Assembly (NCBI RefSeq): GCF_018691265.1
Contig: NW_024881301.1
Span: forward strand, 13,390,752-13,454,751
Direction of reading: 5' to 3'
Source: Tyto alba
Lineage: Eukaryota > Chordata > Aves > Strigiformes > Tytonidae
DNA: 64,000 bases
A program made the position numbers and the translations under genes. The notes beneath the pieces were generated by a model that saw nothing but the letters and a program-made list of their open reading frames with translations, had not been told where the DNA came from and did no database searches. The stretch's first letter is position 1, and every line of letters begins with the position of its first letter. Positions 50,185 to 63,661 of the stretch are shown one piece after another.

Positions 50185-53100
50185 AAATAGACTTTTTTAG
50201 ACTCTAAAAGGAGAGAATTAGGATGTCTCTCCACTGTCACTCTTGGCATCTAGAAAACGGCTGTTTATCCTGTCAATCACTTCTCCTGGCACAGAAGGGG
50301 CAGCAAAGTAAAGCACACAAAAATAACAGGGTAATTGCATATTATCTGTGAAGCTGCACCCAAAGTCTCAGTGAGTACTTCCCTCTCAACTGCCACCTTC
50401 AGTATTTTTAAGAGAAACTTTAACCCCCAGCTGGGCATTTACTGATGTTCCATTCTTATACTTTCCTCATAATTTTCCCCTGTAAAAATGACTGACAGCC
50501 TTACCTAGAGTAGGATTTCCTACCTTTTATGCTTACTTTATTTATTTTTCAGATCTGTTTTTGCTGGCTCCACTGGATACTTACACAGCCAGAATAAACT
50601 AAGACCAGCCAATTGGTATGGATGCCCACCAAAGGACAATGTGTTATTTTCTTAGACTGACCAGTAGAAACTAGGTGAAAAATGGTGTGGGGAAGTAGAA
50701 GAGCATGGAGAGACATGACATAAATGTAGGAATTAAGGTATGAAATACAAATACTAATCAGACCTTTCCACTTCTACACTGTAATACTCATGAAGATGGC
50801 TTCTTCACCAAAGGGTGAGAGTTGTGAACTCTATAGCTAACAGACCAGATCTCAAAAGCACCCTAACTCTCATCTGATTCCTTGCCTTGTTTCATAGCTC
50901 TGTCAAGATACTTCAATTGTAATTCACAAAGACTCTAAATTTGATATCACTCAAATCTATTCCTCTCTAAGCAATTTTTGGAAATCTGACTTTGATCTAT
51001 TTATAACTCATATCCTTTTTATGAATAACATTTAGCATTAATATTACCCTTCTGCAATCCTTTGCACTTCTTTTCCTTTAGCTTAGGTGTCAAGACTGTG
51101 TAGCACCATGGGTATCTCTGTCAATTGATACTACTATAATAGCACCAAATAGTTACAAAGTAAAAGCAAAAAAGAATGCAAAATAGATTAATTCAATGCA
51201 GATTCTTTTAAATGAACCTAGCCTGTGAAATGCACTGTGGCAGGATATCATTTTGGTAAGCCCTTCAAAGATTTTAAAAAAGGATCAGCATCCATGCCAG
51301 CTAAAATAAAAGTGAGTCATCATAATTAGGATAGGTCAGGATACACTTTCCACAACACAGATGTAACTCTGCCTTGCTTCTCCCTCCTAGAATCTGGAGG
51401 AGAAAGTTTTCTTCCTTACGCAGCTTCCCCTATACAGAGACTGGGTGAAAATCTGCATCAACAGAAACCACATACACAAACATGAAACAAGGGTTTTCTT
51501 TAGTTTTGTATCCTTCCCTCCTCAAACTAATGGTTAATGGAAACACTAGTAATAACTAGTACAACAAAAGTTGTACTTCCACTTGTAAAAACTGATTGGT
51601 ACTGTCACTATGTGCCATGTAGTAACAAATAGCTTATCAAGACAACTCTGAAACTCCTGCTTCCTTGCTTCCTCTTATCAGTAAAGAGGAAAAAGGATGG
51701 CATCTGGAGGGGTCACTCTAAAACAGAACCTGAGACTCTCCAAGAACTCAGAGAATTCAAGAAAAGTTTCATACATTTATTTTCTCAGGAGAAGTGGACC
51801 AATGGCCATCACTAGAGGCAGGACATGGAATGGATGTTTAGCAGAGCTGTCTATAAACCGTTTGAAAAATATGTCATTCCTCAGCTAGCACACTGAAAAC
51901 TACATGTTTGGTGTCAACCTGTTGCTCAGTCAAATCACAGTGAGTTCTTCGGGCAACAGAGTAACAGTTTATGTGCACCAGTGTTTAGAAGACAGACTTG
52001 GGATTCAAGCACTACTTGGAATACCTACACGCTCTTCTAAGGAAACAGGAAAATATGTGAATTGAGGGGTAAATTCAAACTGCTAAGAAACTACCCTGCC
52101 AAAACAAAGTCAAGATTGAGGTTGTCCAGGAAACCACAAAAAGTGCCCTTATCTTTGGGTAAGAACTTCATAGAGGCTCTGTAAACTCAGATGTCACTAT
52201 ACTCAAAGTTTAGATTTTCCAATTCTTTTCTTTGGGGAACTATGTTGATTAAAATGGTCTGAATTTCCATCAACCATGACAATGGATTCTTGAGCAGAGG
52301 AGTTATGCCAAAGACAACATCAGATAAGGCAGCAGAGCCTCTGGACCCCTTTAAATGCCTCCTTTTTGTTAGTGGTGTCATGGAAACAGCTTACTTTCTA
52401 AAGGATACTCTTCCCATTATTTCCATCAGAAGAAATGTGAAATGACTCCATTTGACTTTAGCACTGTGTGATATTTTTTATGCTGGTCTGAAGGAGTATC
52501 AGGTAAACAGGAACAACAATGATTCAAGCACTAGTGCTTTGAAATGCAGTCATCAGCAATCTCATCCAACAGGCTACTAGGTAACAAAGCACACCAGTAG
52601 ATAATAATCTGTGATTGCATCCTCACTACAAATACCACCAACAGATCACAAATCCTTAAATTCTGATACTGTTATACAGCCATTTCTGTTGACTTTCAGG
52701 AAGCCACTCCTTTACACAGACAACAGGCCCTTTACATACAGAAAGAATGTAATACTTCTGAAGTGGTTACCGTCTTCATAGGTCTGCACAGTTGTTTTCG
52801 TATTTTAAGTTGAAAAAGTTTACAATTGGTATTGTGATACATAGATGCTTGAATGCCTGATGTAGACAGTGATTTGTCATCTCTACCAGTAAGCCTTTTT
52901 AGTTATTTTCATGAAGGCAGTTGTATAAAGTTAGGATGACAGTGATGTTAAAAATAAATGCCTAAAATACAGCTGGAGAAAAAACTCTGAGACTAAATTT
53001 AATTCTCAAATGTAGCTACAAATCCAGACCTGTGGCACAGTCTATGACAGGATGGCTTTGGCGGCATTCCGAAACCTTATTTTTCACCCAAACCATGTCA

Positions 53101-54329
53101 GTATTCCAGGTGAAATAATGCTATAAAAAGGATCCCCCGGTACCGCTGTCAGACAGTCCTCCTGTACCTTGGGGCAAGAATGGCATCATGGTTGGAAGTC
53201 CTTCAGCACCAAAGACAATTTATAGTGAAAACTACAGTGTCAGGGAATTTACAATATGTATTACAAGTTAGCTCACTTAATGAAGGGAAAATGCTCAGGA
53301 CTTCACCTTCTACTACACAAAGGCTTTTGCATGTAGTGTGTCCAGCACACATTCTGAAGAATGAAACAATGAACATCTTACCTTGCATCGTTGTTTTTGT
53401 GGGTTCTGAAAACAGAGGAATGAGCAGGAGGTAAATGAGGTAGACAAAGGAGAGCCCATTGTAACGGAAAGCACAGGCTGCAATGAGAGAAAAGAAAAAT
53501 AACATTGCTTAATCGGCCTGGGATAATCAAATTCAGTAGCACAAAGCATTTCCCATTTGAGTTTACTATTTACCTTACCAACTTTTCACCACATACTGCA
53601 ACAATTTCCACACGAGTATTCAATCTTATGCTTAAAATGAATAATAAAATTAAATACACTTCTGAATTCTTTTCACAGTAATATATACTCTAGCAAAATA
53701 TGCACCCAAGCTACAAAGACTGTCCAGAATGACTGACAAGCTAGTTGTTACCTAAACTTTTTACTTGCCTCATGCATAAACTCATGAAGTCATTCCCAAC
53801 AAAAATAGATACGGATGCATAAACCAATATTTACAGGCTCTCTTTAAGAAAATAAATGTAAGTTCATTATATTACAATTAAGGATTATCAGTAAATAATG
53901 AAGAAAAAATTATGAAGCGTATTCAGATTCCAAATCACAGCATGCCTAAAATCATCAGTTGTTTCTAAAATAGCATTGTCTTTAAATCACTACAGAGGAC
54001 TTTGAATTTTACTATCACCCATTTATTTGCTCTTACAAAGTTCTTCCAGTGAAAAGATTGTGAACTACAAATTAAAAAGGGTTTCACAGCAACTTTCAAC
54101 TAGTCTTATATAAGTTTTTCTAAAGAATGGAACTACTCTGCTAACTTTGTCCAGTATCTCCTTTTCTATTTTAAAAATCTAGTGTAGGTGTATTTTCCTT
54201 AAAGTATCCAGGTCAGCAGGCCATTACAACAAGCAGCAATACTGCTACAGAAAAGGCATATCTTTTGAAAGAATGTCATGCATATTCTTTGCTGTAAGAG
54301 GAAAATATGGACTTCCATATAGAAAGGAT

Positions 54330-54354
54330 AAAAAAAAAAAAAAAAAAAAAAAAA
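54330..54354. repeat. Poly-A run (25)
   Basis: An uninterrupted A25 after AAAGGAT, followed by CACCAAAACC. No retrocopy was recognised beside it. Confidence 0.85.
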
Positions 54355-56708
54355 CACCAAAACCAACAAAGTAATCTGTAACTCCACTGTGCAGCAGATG
54401 TTGAAATATTTTAAGACCTACCACATTTAGCCGTTCCCATGATATAAGCCAACTGCAGAGGAGTCATGGGATGAATTAAACTCTACATTCATTTACTCAT
54501 GGAACATAACTAGTTTCAATTAAGTCTTCTCAGCTATATCCAAAACAACTTGGTTCTGGAGGACAGATACAGCTTTAGTACTGCTAGAAACATGTAGTCC
54601 AAAAGAAAACAAATTTCTCCAGTCAACAATTCATGAAATTTCATAAAGACTATATTGGAAATGAGTTAACTACTTAAGCATTAATTGCTCCTCATCACAT
54701 CTGTCCATTTTACTTACAAATACAAAACTGAGAATTCTATTAACAAACAAATCTATACAGTAGCTATAAGTTTTGTTTCCCAAACTTACCAATGTTTTGA
54801 ACAACTGACTCAAATTCCTTAATAGCCTCGACAGAAAGACTCCAGATTTATGCTCCATGACTGGAGTTTAGCAAAGAAATGTGTGAACTTTATGGGTAAG
54901 TCTGGCAAAAAGCAAAGACAAGAAGCATCTATGTTCTAAACTGATACAATTCTGCCACCAGGCTTCAAAAAAATCTGTCAAAGACTATGAAATCCATTGA
55001 AGCTCAATAGAGGGTTTTTCAGAGTGAAATCCAGAATGTTTTAGAGCAGCTTCACATTTGCCTGTAAGAACTTAAACTGAGATGGTTCCTGTGATTTACT
55101 ACTTAAGCTCCCTTTATAGCCACAGCCTTTAAAGGCCACCCAAAGACTTATACCTACACCTGTAACTGAGAAAAACTGCAAGTAAATAGAACCTATCCCA
55201 CTGGGAATTCTGAAAGCAATTATCAGAGCTTTAAAGTGAATTTACTTGAGAAGAGGGAGTCAGTCCCACTATTATGTCCCTACTCTCAGGGTGCTCTGCA
55301 GAGGAGCACAGGATGTGCAAAGGGCGTTAGTGGCCTTCTTGGAATGAATGGCAAACAGGGCACTTGAAATCACCACAAATCCATAAATCAACCTTTTTTG
55401 CAAGTTTAATTTAGGGTGGAAAGAAGTTCTTTGGCATTCATAGAAAAAGGTAGGATAGTGGTTTAAGGCTAATATAAAGCCTGAAGGCTTCTCTACTTCA
55501 AGAGGAAGGATCAATGTTCTCAGTCATTCTGTTAGCAGAATAATAGTGTTAGCAGATAATGCTATTATCCAGTTATTACAGGGATTGTGTCAAACAGCTT
55601 TTAACCATGTTAAAGAGCTTACTTCATTTCATTGCAGAATTATACACATTTTCTTCTTTCTTCAGAACTGAGCTTGCTACACTTCTGGTAGAGCGCCTAG
55701 CACTCAATTTTCTCAGCACAAAGATAGCATGCTTTAGGTACCCTCCTTTATTAGCCATATGTCAATGAATGCCTTGCTAACAAGTCTATGTCAAATATTT
55801 AGAACCTCTATTTATGTCAAAGCATTCTAGAGCAAACTAGTAACCTTGGCTAGACATTGCCTGGAAAACCTGTTTATTTAAGCAGTTCCAAGAGCACCAG
55901 CAATACATTTCTCAAAATTAATACATTAAAACCCCCAAAATTTAGCTGCAATATTTTTACTATTCCCTACTAAAACTATTTCACTATTTCCATATCATGT
56001 TTATCTCTATGTGTCTGCTATATTTTGCTGAAGAGATTAGCACCTTAACAAGCTAATGTGCCAGAGCAAAGAGCTGTAACTCAACATACATTTAGCAAGA
56101 TAAAAGGTTAGGAAACAGCAGCTGCACTGTATTTATATACTTACACTGCACTGCAACATTATTTGTCAAATATATGTATTCCTAAATTCTGATACTCAGA
56201 ACTATCTAGAACAAGTTGCTGGCCATAAAAATCAGCTTCAGTTTGTCACTGATACAACAACAAAGGATGATCCAAACAAGCAAATAAACCCATCCTCTGC
56301 ACTCCCCTCTGGCATTCACAAAGATCTCCTTTTGCAAAGGCAGATGTACACAGAGGTCCGACACAGTGGAAATTCCCATTTGAGCTTAATGGAATTCCAC
56401 CAACAGAAAAAGCACCTACACAACTTAATTTCTTGGCAAACCAGGTGATACAGAAATTTCTGGATATTTGGGTTACATTGGTCAGTTCTGAACTATTTTA
56501 GCATTTTAGGCTTGTTACCTCTTCTCGAAATTGTCTAATCGATTAGCAAAATTAATTTCAGAGGAATTATTCTTGAACTATATTTACCTCAAAATTTGCT
56601 GCTTTCTATTTCTAGCCCTGAGGAGGCTGTGTTCTCAAAAGCCTTTTTTCTCTGCAACTACATAAACTGGAATATTAACAGAGATTACTTCTCCATGCAA
56701 GCTTTCCC

Positions 56709-56722
56709 TTATATATATATAT
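56709..56722. repeat. Short (TA)n tract
   Basis: About seven TA units between CCCT and a T run. Minor simple repeat. Confidence 0.7.
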
Positions 56723-58066
56723 TTTTTCATACAGTCTCCTGCAGAAATATAAAAATATTTGAAGACGTTTGGTAAAAAGAAATATTTCCTAAGCTAAAAG
56801 TGTTAATTTTATTAATATCCAGGAAATTCTTCGGTTTCTTAGTTTCAGAAGTATGGGTTTGTCTAAATAAACACTAAACAAAAAGCTTAAATAGGTAAAT
56901 ATAACATACACACAAAGCCTATATACACTTCCTTTTCTTCAGTCTTTTCTTTTTTTTTAAACCACATTTCTCACCATGTTTTCTAACAGCCTCTACTAGT
57001 AAAACTTCAGAAATGTGCTTTTCATCTCTGAAGTTCTGCTACTGTTTAGAGTCCAATGATAGCAGTAATACACAATTGTGAAAAGACAAAAACCAGAGCT
57101 ATTGATATACAGCATGTTAGTATATTACAGCAAACTTAGCTTTTTTATAATCAGCTGAAGTACTTCGGGGCACCTTCCCTCAAGTGGCAAGAAAAGAGCG
57201 CTTTATAAGATTGACTTCTCCATTCAGAAGTGATTATCTGAAATAGTTCTCTTTTAATGCCTAGCGTGCTAAAAAACTACTACCTTTAAAGACAGGATTA
57301 GAATGCCATCTAAGGTAAAGTGAAGAACACATTCTAAAATATTTTTATGAGACTTGTTAGGAAATTAGTGTAACTATTACCTCATACAGGTAAAACTACT
57401 CAGGCAAGAAGATTCATTTTATTATAATACAAGATCTTTCCTACTATGCTACAATCACTAGAGCAAACAGTTGTGTACAAAGCCTTAAAAAAAGTCCCCA
57501 ATGCTGAGTAGTGTTATTAACATTAACGATCCATAATTTCTATTAGATATGAGTATCAGAATATGTTAGGTTTAAGAACAACTCCTTAGACAGACTTACA
57601 GAAGAACTGAATTCTTTTCTTCAAATTAAGAAAAACTGACGTTACATGTGGGAACTTATAGATTGATAATATTTTAAGGTTTGCTTGTATATTTCTTGGC
57701 ATAGTCAATAAAAACAGTCAATATTTCAGCACTAAAAGAGGACATTCATTATTGTATGTTGCTATTTTCTAAATTTAAAAAAAATTAAATGTGCATTTCA
57801 CTGAGATTTCACAAAGTCATTGTCTAAAATTCTGGGAAAAAGACACACTCTTATGTGAGAAACCTTTCAAAATTATGTTTCCTTTTCCTTTATTAGACAA
57901 TATACTTTTAAATGCCCCAGACTGTGGTATATACATGCTCTGTACATATGCATTCAAAAAAAAAAAAGGGACTCCAAAACAGTCAACAATTTATGGCTTG
58001 TGAAAGAACACAGATGATGTTTGCTCAAACTATTTTAGTTTGAACCATATCTTTAATGCAGAATTA

Positions 58067-58176
58067 GAAAAAAAAAAATCAAGTTTTTATTAAAATAAAT
58101 TTGAAAAAAAAAAATACTTTTTATGTATGTACAGTATGAACTGTACAAAATTAAAAAGGAATCAAAAAAAAAAAAA
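58067..58176. repeat. A-rich cluster
   Basis: Three separate runs of 11-13 A within about 110 bases, separated by AT-rich unique sequence. Low complexity only. Confidence 0.6.
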
Positions 58177-58910
58177 CAGAAAATCATAAATCACATGCAA
58201 ACATGTAACTGAGTCCTTCTAGATTGTATTTTTCATTATTATATGATAGCTAAATAAGAATGCTTTTGACTTTGACTTGCTGCCAAGTTTCTGCATGTAG
58301 ATACCGGGTTTCTCCAACAACAGAATTCTAACAGCTACTACATGTTATCATTTTATATTTATATCAACAGTTCTTTCCTTTCTTCTACTTAAAGAGAAGA
58401 ATTTGTATAGAATTTGTATTTTACTCGTTAAATGAAAAATACTGGAGGGCAAATTGGGTGGCGATAGAGAAATTCGCACTGAGCTTGATCTTGGAAAGGA
58501 GAGGAAAAAAACAGCCTCATAAAAGATGTGTTTAGTTTTATTCTACAAAAATTTTAAGAGGTATTTAATTCAGAAGTGGAAATTACCTGTTCAAAAAAAT
58601 CAACCTTTAAGAGTGCAGGCACAGCACCAAAGGAATACTGACTTCTCATTGGTAAGCTAGAGTTGTGTCAAAGGCCACAACAACAGAAAATATGAAGGAC
58701 AGGTAAAGATAGAATTAGCCACCTACTCAGTATTTCTGAATTTATTTTACTAAAAAGGAACTGTCATTAATGTTAACCAAATAACATATTGTTTGCTATA
58801 TCCTTTTCTGTTCAAGAACTATGTAAAAACAGTTTTTTCCACATATTTCTATTGTAGGTTTGAGAATACTATACATCATTCTTAGCGTTATGCTCTCTGG
58901 ACTAATGTGT

Positions 58911-58936
58911 TCATGCTAATGTGTGCATTAGCATGA
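58911..58936. repeat. Perfect 11-bp inverted repeat (hairpin)
   Basis: TCATGCTAATG at 58911-58921 is followed by a TGTG loop and then by its exact reverse complement CATTAGCATGA at 58926-58936. Each arm holds ATGCTAAT, a variant of the octamer bound by POU-domain factors (consensus ATGCAAAT), so two head-to-head sites are possible. Function is not shown. Confidence 0.75.
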
Positions 58937-59169
58937 GAAAGAATTGATTCAGCCAACTACAGTGAAGTCATGTGTCTTCTACATTCAGCAGGATATTGCA
59001 TAGAGTTTACATCCTGTTTTAACAACTTTCCAGCTGCGAGATTATTAAGAAAGCTATGCAAGGATATCCTTCAAGATTTTTACCTTTAGACTAAAAGTTA
59101 GTTTAACATTCATGCTTATTTTTCCAGTGACAAAAAAATATATTCAGTGAAAATATTCATTGGAAAAAG

Positions 59170-59290
59170 TGCAGCTGAAAAAATGTCTAACCCTGAGCGG
59201 GCAAGGGTTGTTGGCTGAAAGACAGCACTGATGCTGTTCACACATCTTTATACCCTGCTGATCTGAAATAAACCTCTGAAAGCAAGGGAT
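59170..59290 (+). mobile_element. Possible old LTR fragment
   Basis: The stretch holds CTGAGCGGGCAAGG, then GTTGTTGGCTGAAAGACAGC, a TTTATACCCTGCTGATCTG block and AAATAAACCTCTGAAAGC. A TATA-like word followed closely by AATAAA suggests the U3/R end of an avian retroviral LTR, and the wording resembles one from memory. Ends and target duplications could not be placed. An unrelated chance polyadenylation motif is the alternative. Confidence 0.3.
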
Positions 59291-60712
59291 CAAAAAACAA
59301 AAGGGAAAGGGAATCGGTAGCTGGTTGTTCTGTGAAACTACTTGGTCTTCAGGAGGCTGAGTGCCCAGCTATTAAAGCTAGGAGAATTCAGTACCAGGCT
59401 CCTGTCTCTAATGCTATAGTTTTTCATAGTTATCCCATGGTTAATATAATTTTTTCTATCAGTTACATCGTCAGAATTCTGAAAGCACCTAATTAACACC
59501 TAATTCAGATGACTAAAACAGACTACATAAAACAGCCTTTGCTACTAGGTGTAACAGATGAATGAGACACTGGTATACATTCAAGATGAAAAGCTTCTGG
59601 TACAAAAGCCCAGTACAAGAAGTTAGAGTAAAACAACTGCTAAAGCAAATACATCTCCTCCTCCAAGCCAAGGTGCTCTACGAGACCATCCATGAATGGT
59701 CAACTCTTCCAGGAGGATATACAGTTAAGATTCCTCTTACCAATAGGGCACTGTCCTAATGACATTATTAGGCCTTTCCACTTGTGCTGCACTCTGTTAA
59801 GACATTTATCAGCCAGTTCCTACATTCTTTAGAATATTCAAAATTCAGAGATTTTTTTTAATACTTTTTTTTTACCCCAAATCACCTTACTGGTCACCAG
59901 AAAGCTGCCTAACCAAGGCAAATAGGTCCTGCATTAGGCCATATGGACCCACCCTTCAGGAGACCAGATTTGCTCTAGAAAATCAGCCAATAAGGAACAA
60001 AAGTACATGAGAAACTCTCAGTACTGTTTCTAAAAGCCTTAGTATTAAATTCAGTTACCCTCCCATACAGGCAAAGGCACTAGATAGTCAGTGACAAAGC
60101 AGGAGCTAACACACAGACACGCACACACCGCCCACCCCCAACTCCAGAACAGCTTTCCTTTCACTGTCCAGTGCAATCAGTTCAAGAGATGCAAAAACAT
60201 AAACCAGTGCAGTTTCTCCTTATGTATATACATTGCTGTATGCCAAGGCAATCCACTTCACAGATACAAACATAAGCACAGCTTTCTTTGATGCCAAAGC
60301 AACAACTCAGAATTCTGAACAACATTTTAAACTGTGGTAAAGTGGTCTATATGGACTATACAAGAACTCAGTAGGGAATAAATGGAAATGTTGAAAGAGG
60401 TAAGGCAATTTAAAATTTACAGAACAAGAACTACTGTGAATAAAGGATTTTTTTCAAGGATAAGGAGTTAAAAAACAAATCAAACCAAAAAACCACCTCC
60501 CATTAGCCAGGCGGACAAGTATTTTATAGAGGTCAGGACTGCTGAGAAATGTCTGTTTTTCTGCTATTTGTATCTATATAAAGCTTTGATGGTTAAAGCT
60601 TTTTAATTCCTAGTAATACTCTCTCTTAATATCAACCAACAAATATAAGAAATGAAAATGGGATTTTCCTCCTTTTTCTAAGGGTTTGTCCATGCATCAT
60701 TCTTTAAACAAA

Positions 60713-60739
60713 ACACACACACACGCACACACACACACA
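60713..60739. repeat. (AC)n microsatellite with one interruption
   Basis: About 13 AC units, broken once by ACGC. Likely polymorphic. Confidence 0.85.
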
Positions 60740-62879
60740 TATTCACACAAAATACCAGCAAACAGCCCTCCAGTATTTCCTTACAGTTCCTGGGGCCATT
60801 GCCCCTGGGGGCCGGGGTGTGATTGAGAAGAAAGCCCACCTAACTTCACATTGAAACAAAAACCCAAAAGGCTGTACACTGATGAGCATTGTTTATGAAA
60901 TAACATAGTAAAAAGTTAAGCTCATTCACACCATTGGCTGGATAAAATGATTCAGTATTAAATAGTCACAGAACAGAATCTCTCAGAAGATGATGGAGCA
61001 GTTACTCTCATCTCCTCTATAACATTTTGAGCCAACAACTGTTGAGGTACAAAGGAGAGCAAACCTCACATCTCCTTTTCAGTTCAGAGACACAAGTGCA
61101 AATCTTACTAAGTCTCTGTGGATTTCCCACTTTTACCTGACATGGCCGTGACTAACCAAATGCCATAAAAATAATAAAAGAAATAGATTAACAATTAAGT
61201 TTGTTGTGATAGGAAATGTGTATTACTAGTTTCTGCATAAGAAAGGAAAGTTGTATTACTTCTATAAATTGCCATTTTTTGTATCTTCTAACACTTCTTC
61301 ACATTTCAAGTTTCTGTTTCAGAAATACAAAATTAGTTTCATTTTTTTCCTCCAAGATTCCTTACAATAACAAGGAAACAATTGACACTCATTGTAAAAT
61401 TAGATATGCTGTAAACAACCTGTTTTTAAGAATAAAACTCTAAAAGTGACCAAAACCATCCCTCTGCAAGAACTATACTTTCTAACAATGACAAGTATCT
61501 AACAGGCAGAGTGCCCAGTGAACTTCAGCTATCTGTGAACTTTATTTTTTCTTACTGAAATTCAGAAGACAAGGTTAACTCCTGGCACAGTTTTGCTCTC
61601 ACTCACTTCTGAGTAATTCAACTTACAATAATGCTCAAGACAGAGGAGACTGGAATTATAAACGGCTGTGCGAGATAGTTAAGTGAAATGCATGTAATCA
61701 TATCATCCTTTTCAAGTAAATCAGTGGTCATAGTCTATGGTGTGCAGTGCAGTGCCGAACTACACAGAACTATGTGAGCTCAGGACAACTCACCTCCTGC
61801 AACAGCCAATACTCCTTCCACATTAAGCAGCTCTGTTGATAACACAATGCTAATGTGCACTGCTCACCACCCTGCTCCTGAGCCAACATTTCAACGTGGT
61901 GCTGCTTTGTGTACTTAGTGTGTGCTACACCCAGACAAAAACCTTTTTTCCTTTTGGAAAAAAACATGAATGCTTTGATAAACAGATAAACACTAAGCAT
62001 TTGGTTCATGTCAGCACTTCTACAATCACATTTTTTCACTGGTCAGTGCTCATCAGCAGCAATTACTGCTGGACACTGAACACTTTTCAGAGGGTTTTGT
62101 GGTTTTTTTTTTGCTTTGACTTTTTTTATCTTTCCTCTCTTTCTCAGAGCAGCAGTTTCAGTAAGCTTTCTCTCCATCAGAAACCATCTGGAACTGATTT
62201 TACTTTGTGGCAAATATTGTTTGGGAATTGAGTGCAGAGGGAGGAGAAGACTAAACACCTTGTTCACCTCTTTCTTTCAGCTCTAGGGATGGGAGCTATG
62301 CTCCCCAGCTGTCTTTGATATGAGCAAAATAAACAAAAGACCTCAGGTGTGAGCATATCACAATCATCACCTTACTCAGAATAATCTATTTTAAAGGAGT
62401 ATCTACTCTCACAAGCAAATCTAATGTCAATATGTTTTACTGACATGACTAAGTACACAAGTATTTCCAAAGTAAAAAACATGATGGACAGCATCATCAG
62501 TAATTTTTCCCAATAGAAAGATCTACTTAACATTATAACTCATTTCAAACTCAGTGGCAGACTAGAATTAAATTAAGAATTTCCATTGTCTCTTAGATTG
62601 CCTTAAGGTTTTGACATTTCTACATTGTCTTGGTAATCTTTTACTCAACCAATCTGAGACAAAGTTGGGGTTTTTTTGGTTGTGGTTTATGGTTTTTTGA
62701 TACTTCTTTACATATATACCTTTCAGCTCCAGTCTCTTCTCTCACAGTGATTAAAGTTCACTGCAGACACACTCTTTCGCCTCCCCTCACCCACCTCATA
62801 CAATTCACACATGCCAAAGTAAGCTCCACCCATAAAACAGTAGTCCTAACGGCTGGTCCCATCCTCCTTCCCCCACCCC

Positions 62880-62896
62880 AAAAAAAAAAAAAAAAA
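62880..62896. repeat. Poly-A run (17)
   Basis: Seventeen A directly after CCCCCACCCC. The run is next to a C-rich stretch, with no retrocopy recognised. Confidence 0.85.
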
Positions 62897-63640
62897 TGCA
62901 GTCTCCCTTTTTTTATGTAACAAAAATAGATGGCAAATCTGGGATCTCTGTTGTTCTCCGGCTTTACGATCCGGTCAGCATGCCAGCAATCAAAATAGTG
63001 AGCACTCAACTTCATGAGCATATTTCACCGAAGTCACAACATTTTGCATTCAGTGTACACATACATCCACTCACTGGTCTGAGAGATCCCTCCACCAAGG
63101 TGGCTGCCCGTGGAAGGGAGACTGTCTGCATTCTCATCCCTGCTCTAGTAACAGTTCTTCTGTCTTCAAGCTCCTCTCGCTAGGAAAGTAACTGGGAGCT
63201 AAAGAAATCACTCTGCTCCTCATTCATTTTCATGGGATGAGAAAAGCGTGTTCCTTGCCCCCCGGACATCCGGACACAGCAGTCCAGTTGTGCTGTTACA
63301 GTTGCATAACCCTGGCAGACTCAAACTAAAAATAACAGCAAACGCAGAACACAGATGACGACCAAATGTCACAGTGCTACTGCTAAACACAACATCAACC
63401 AGGGACAGATGTGGGGACAGCTGTGTGACAGAAAGATCTCTACAAGCAGAAAGGGACCAAGACCTTCATTTACAACTGCTAAGAAGCTATCAGGCATCAG
63501 GAATAGCTACTCAGTCAAATGCTTCCAGCAACTAGTAGTGAAAATTTCGGCATATGTTACCAATCCCCCACAGCCATCCACACTCATCGTCTTTTAAAAC
63601 ACATAAATCAATTGACATAAGATGCAGAGAGAACTAAGTC

Positions 63641-63661
63641 TTTTTTTTTTTTTTTTTTTTT
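63641..63661. repeat. Poly-T run (21)
   Basis: Twenty-one T between CTAAGTC and GGCCAGC. As a minus-strand poly-A tail it would put a retrocopy body at higher coordinates, but none was recognised there. Confidence 0.85.

Larger units (their letters stand above)
43601..59169. other. Long non-coding tract, no recognised gene
   Basis: Unique AT-rich sequence carrying simple repeats, a 16-bp tandem duplication (50153-50184) and a hairpin (58911-58936). Frames are all below 101 codons. The longest, minus strand 53203-53505, overlaps other frames on both strands and has no known domain. A-rich clusters occur at about 58067-58176. No transposon ends or RNA gene were recognised. Confidence 0.55.
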
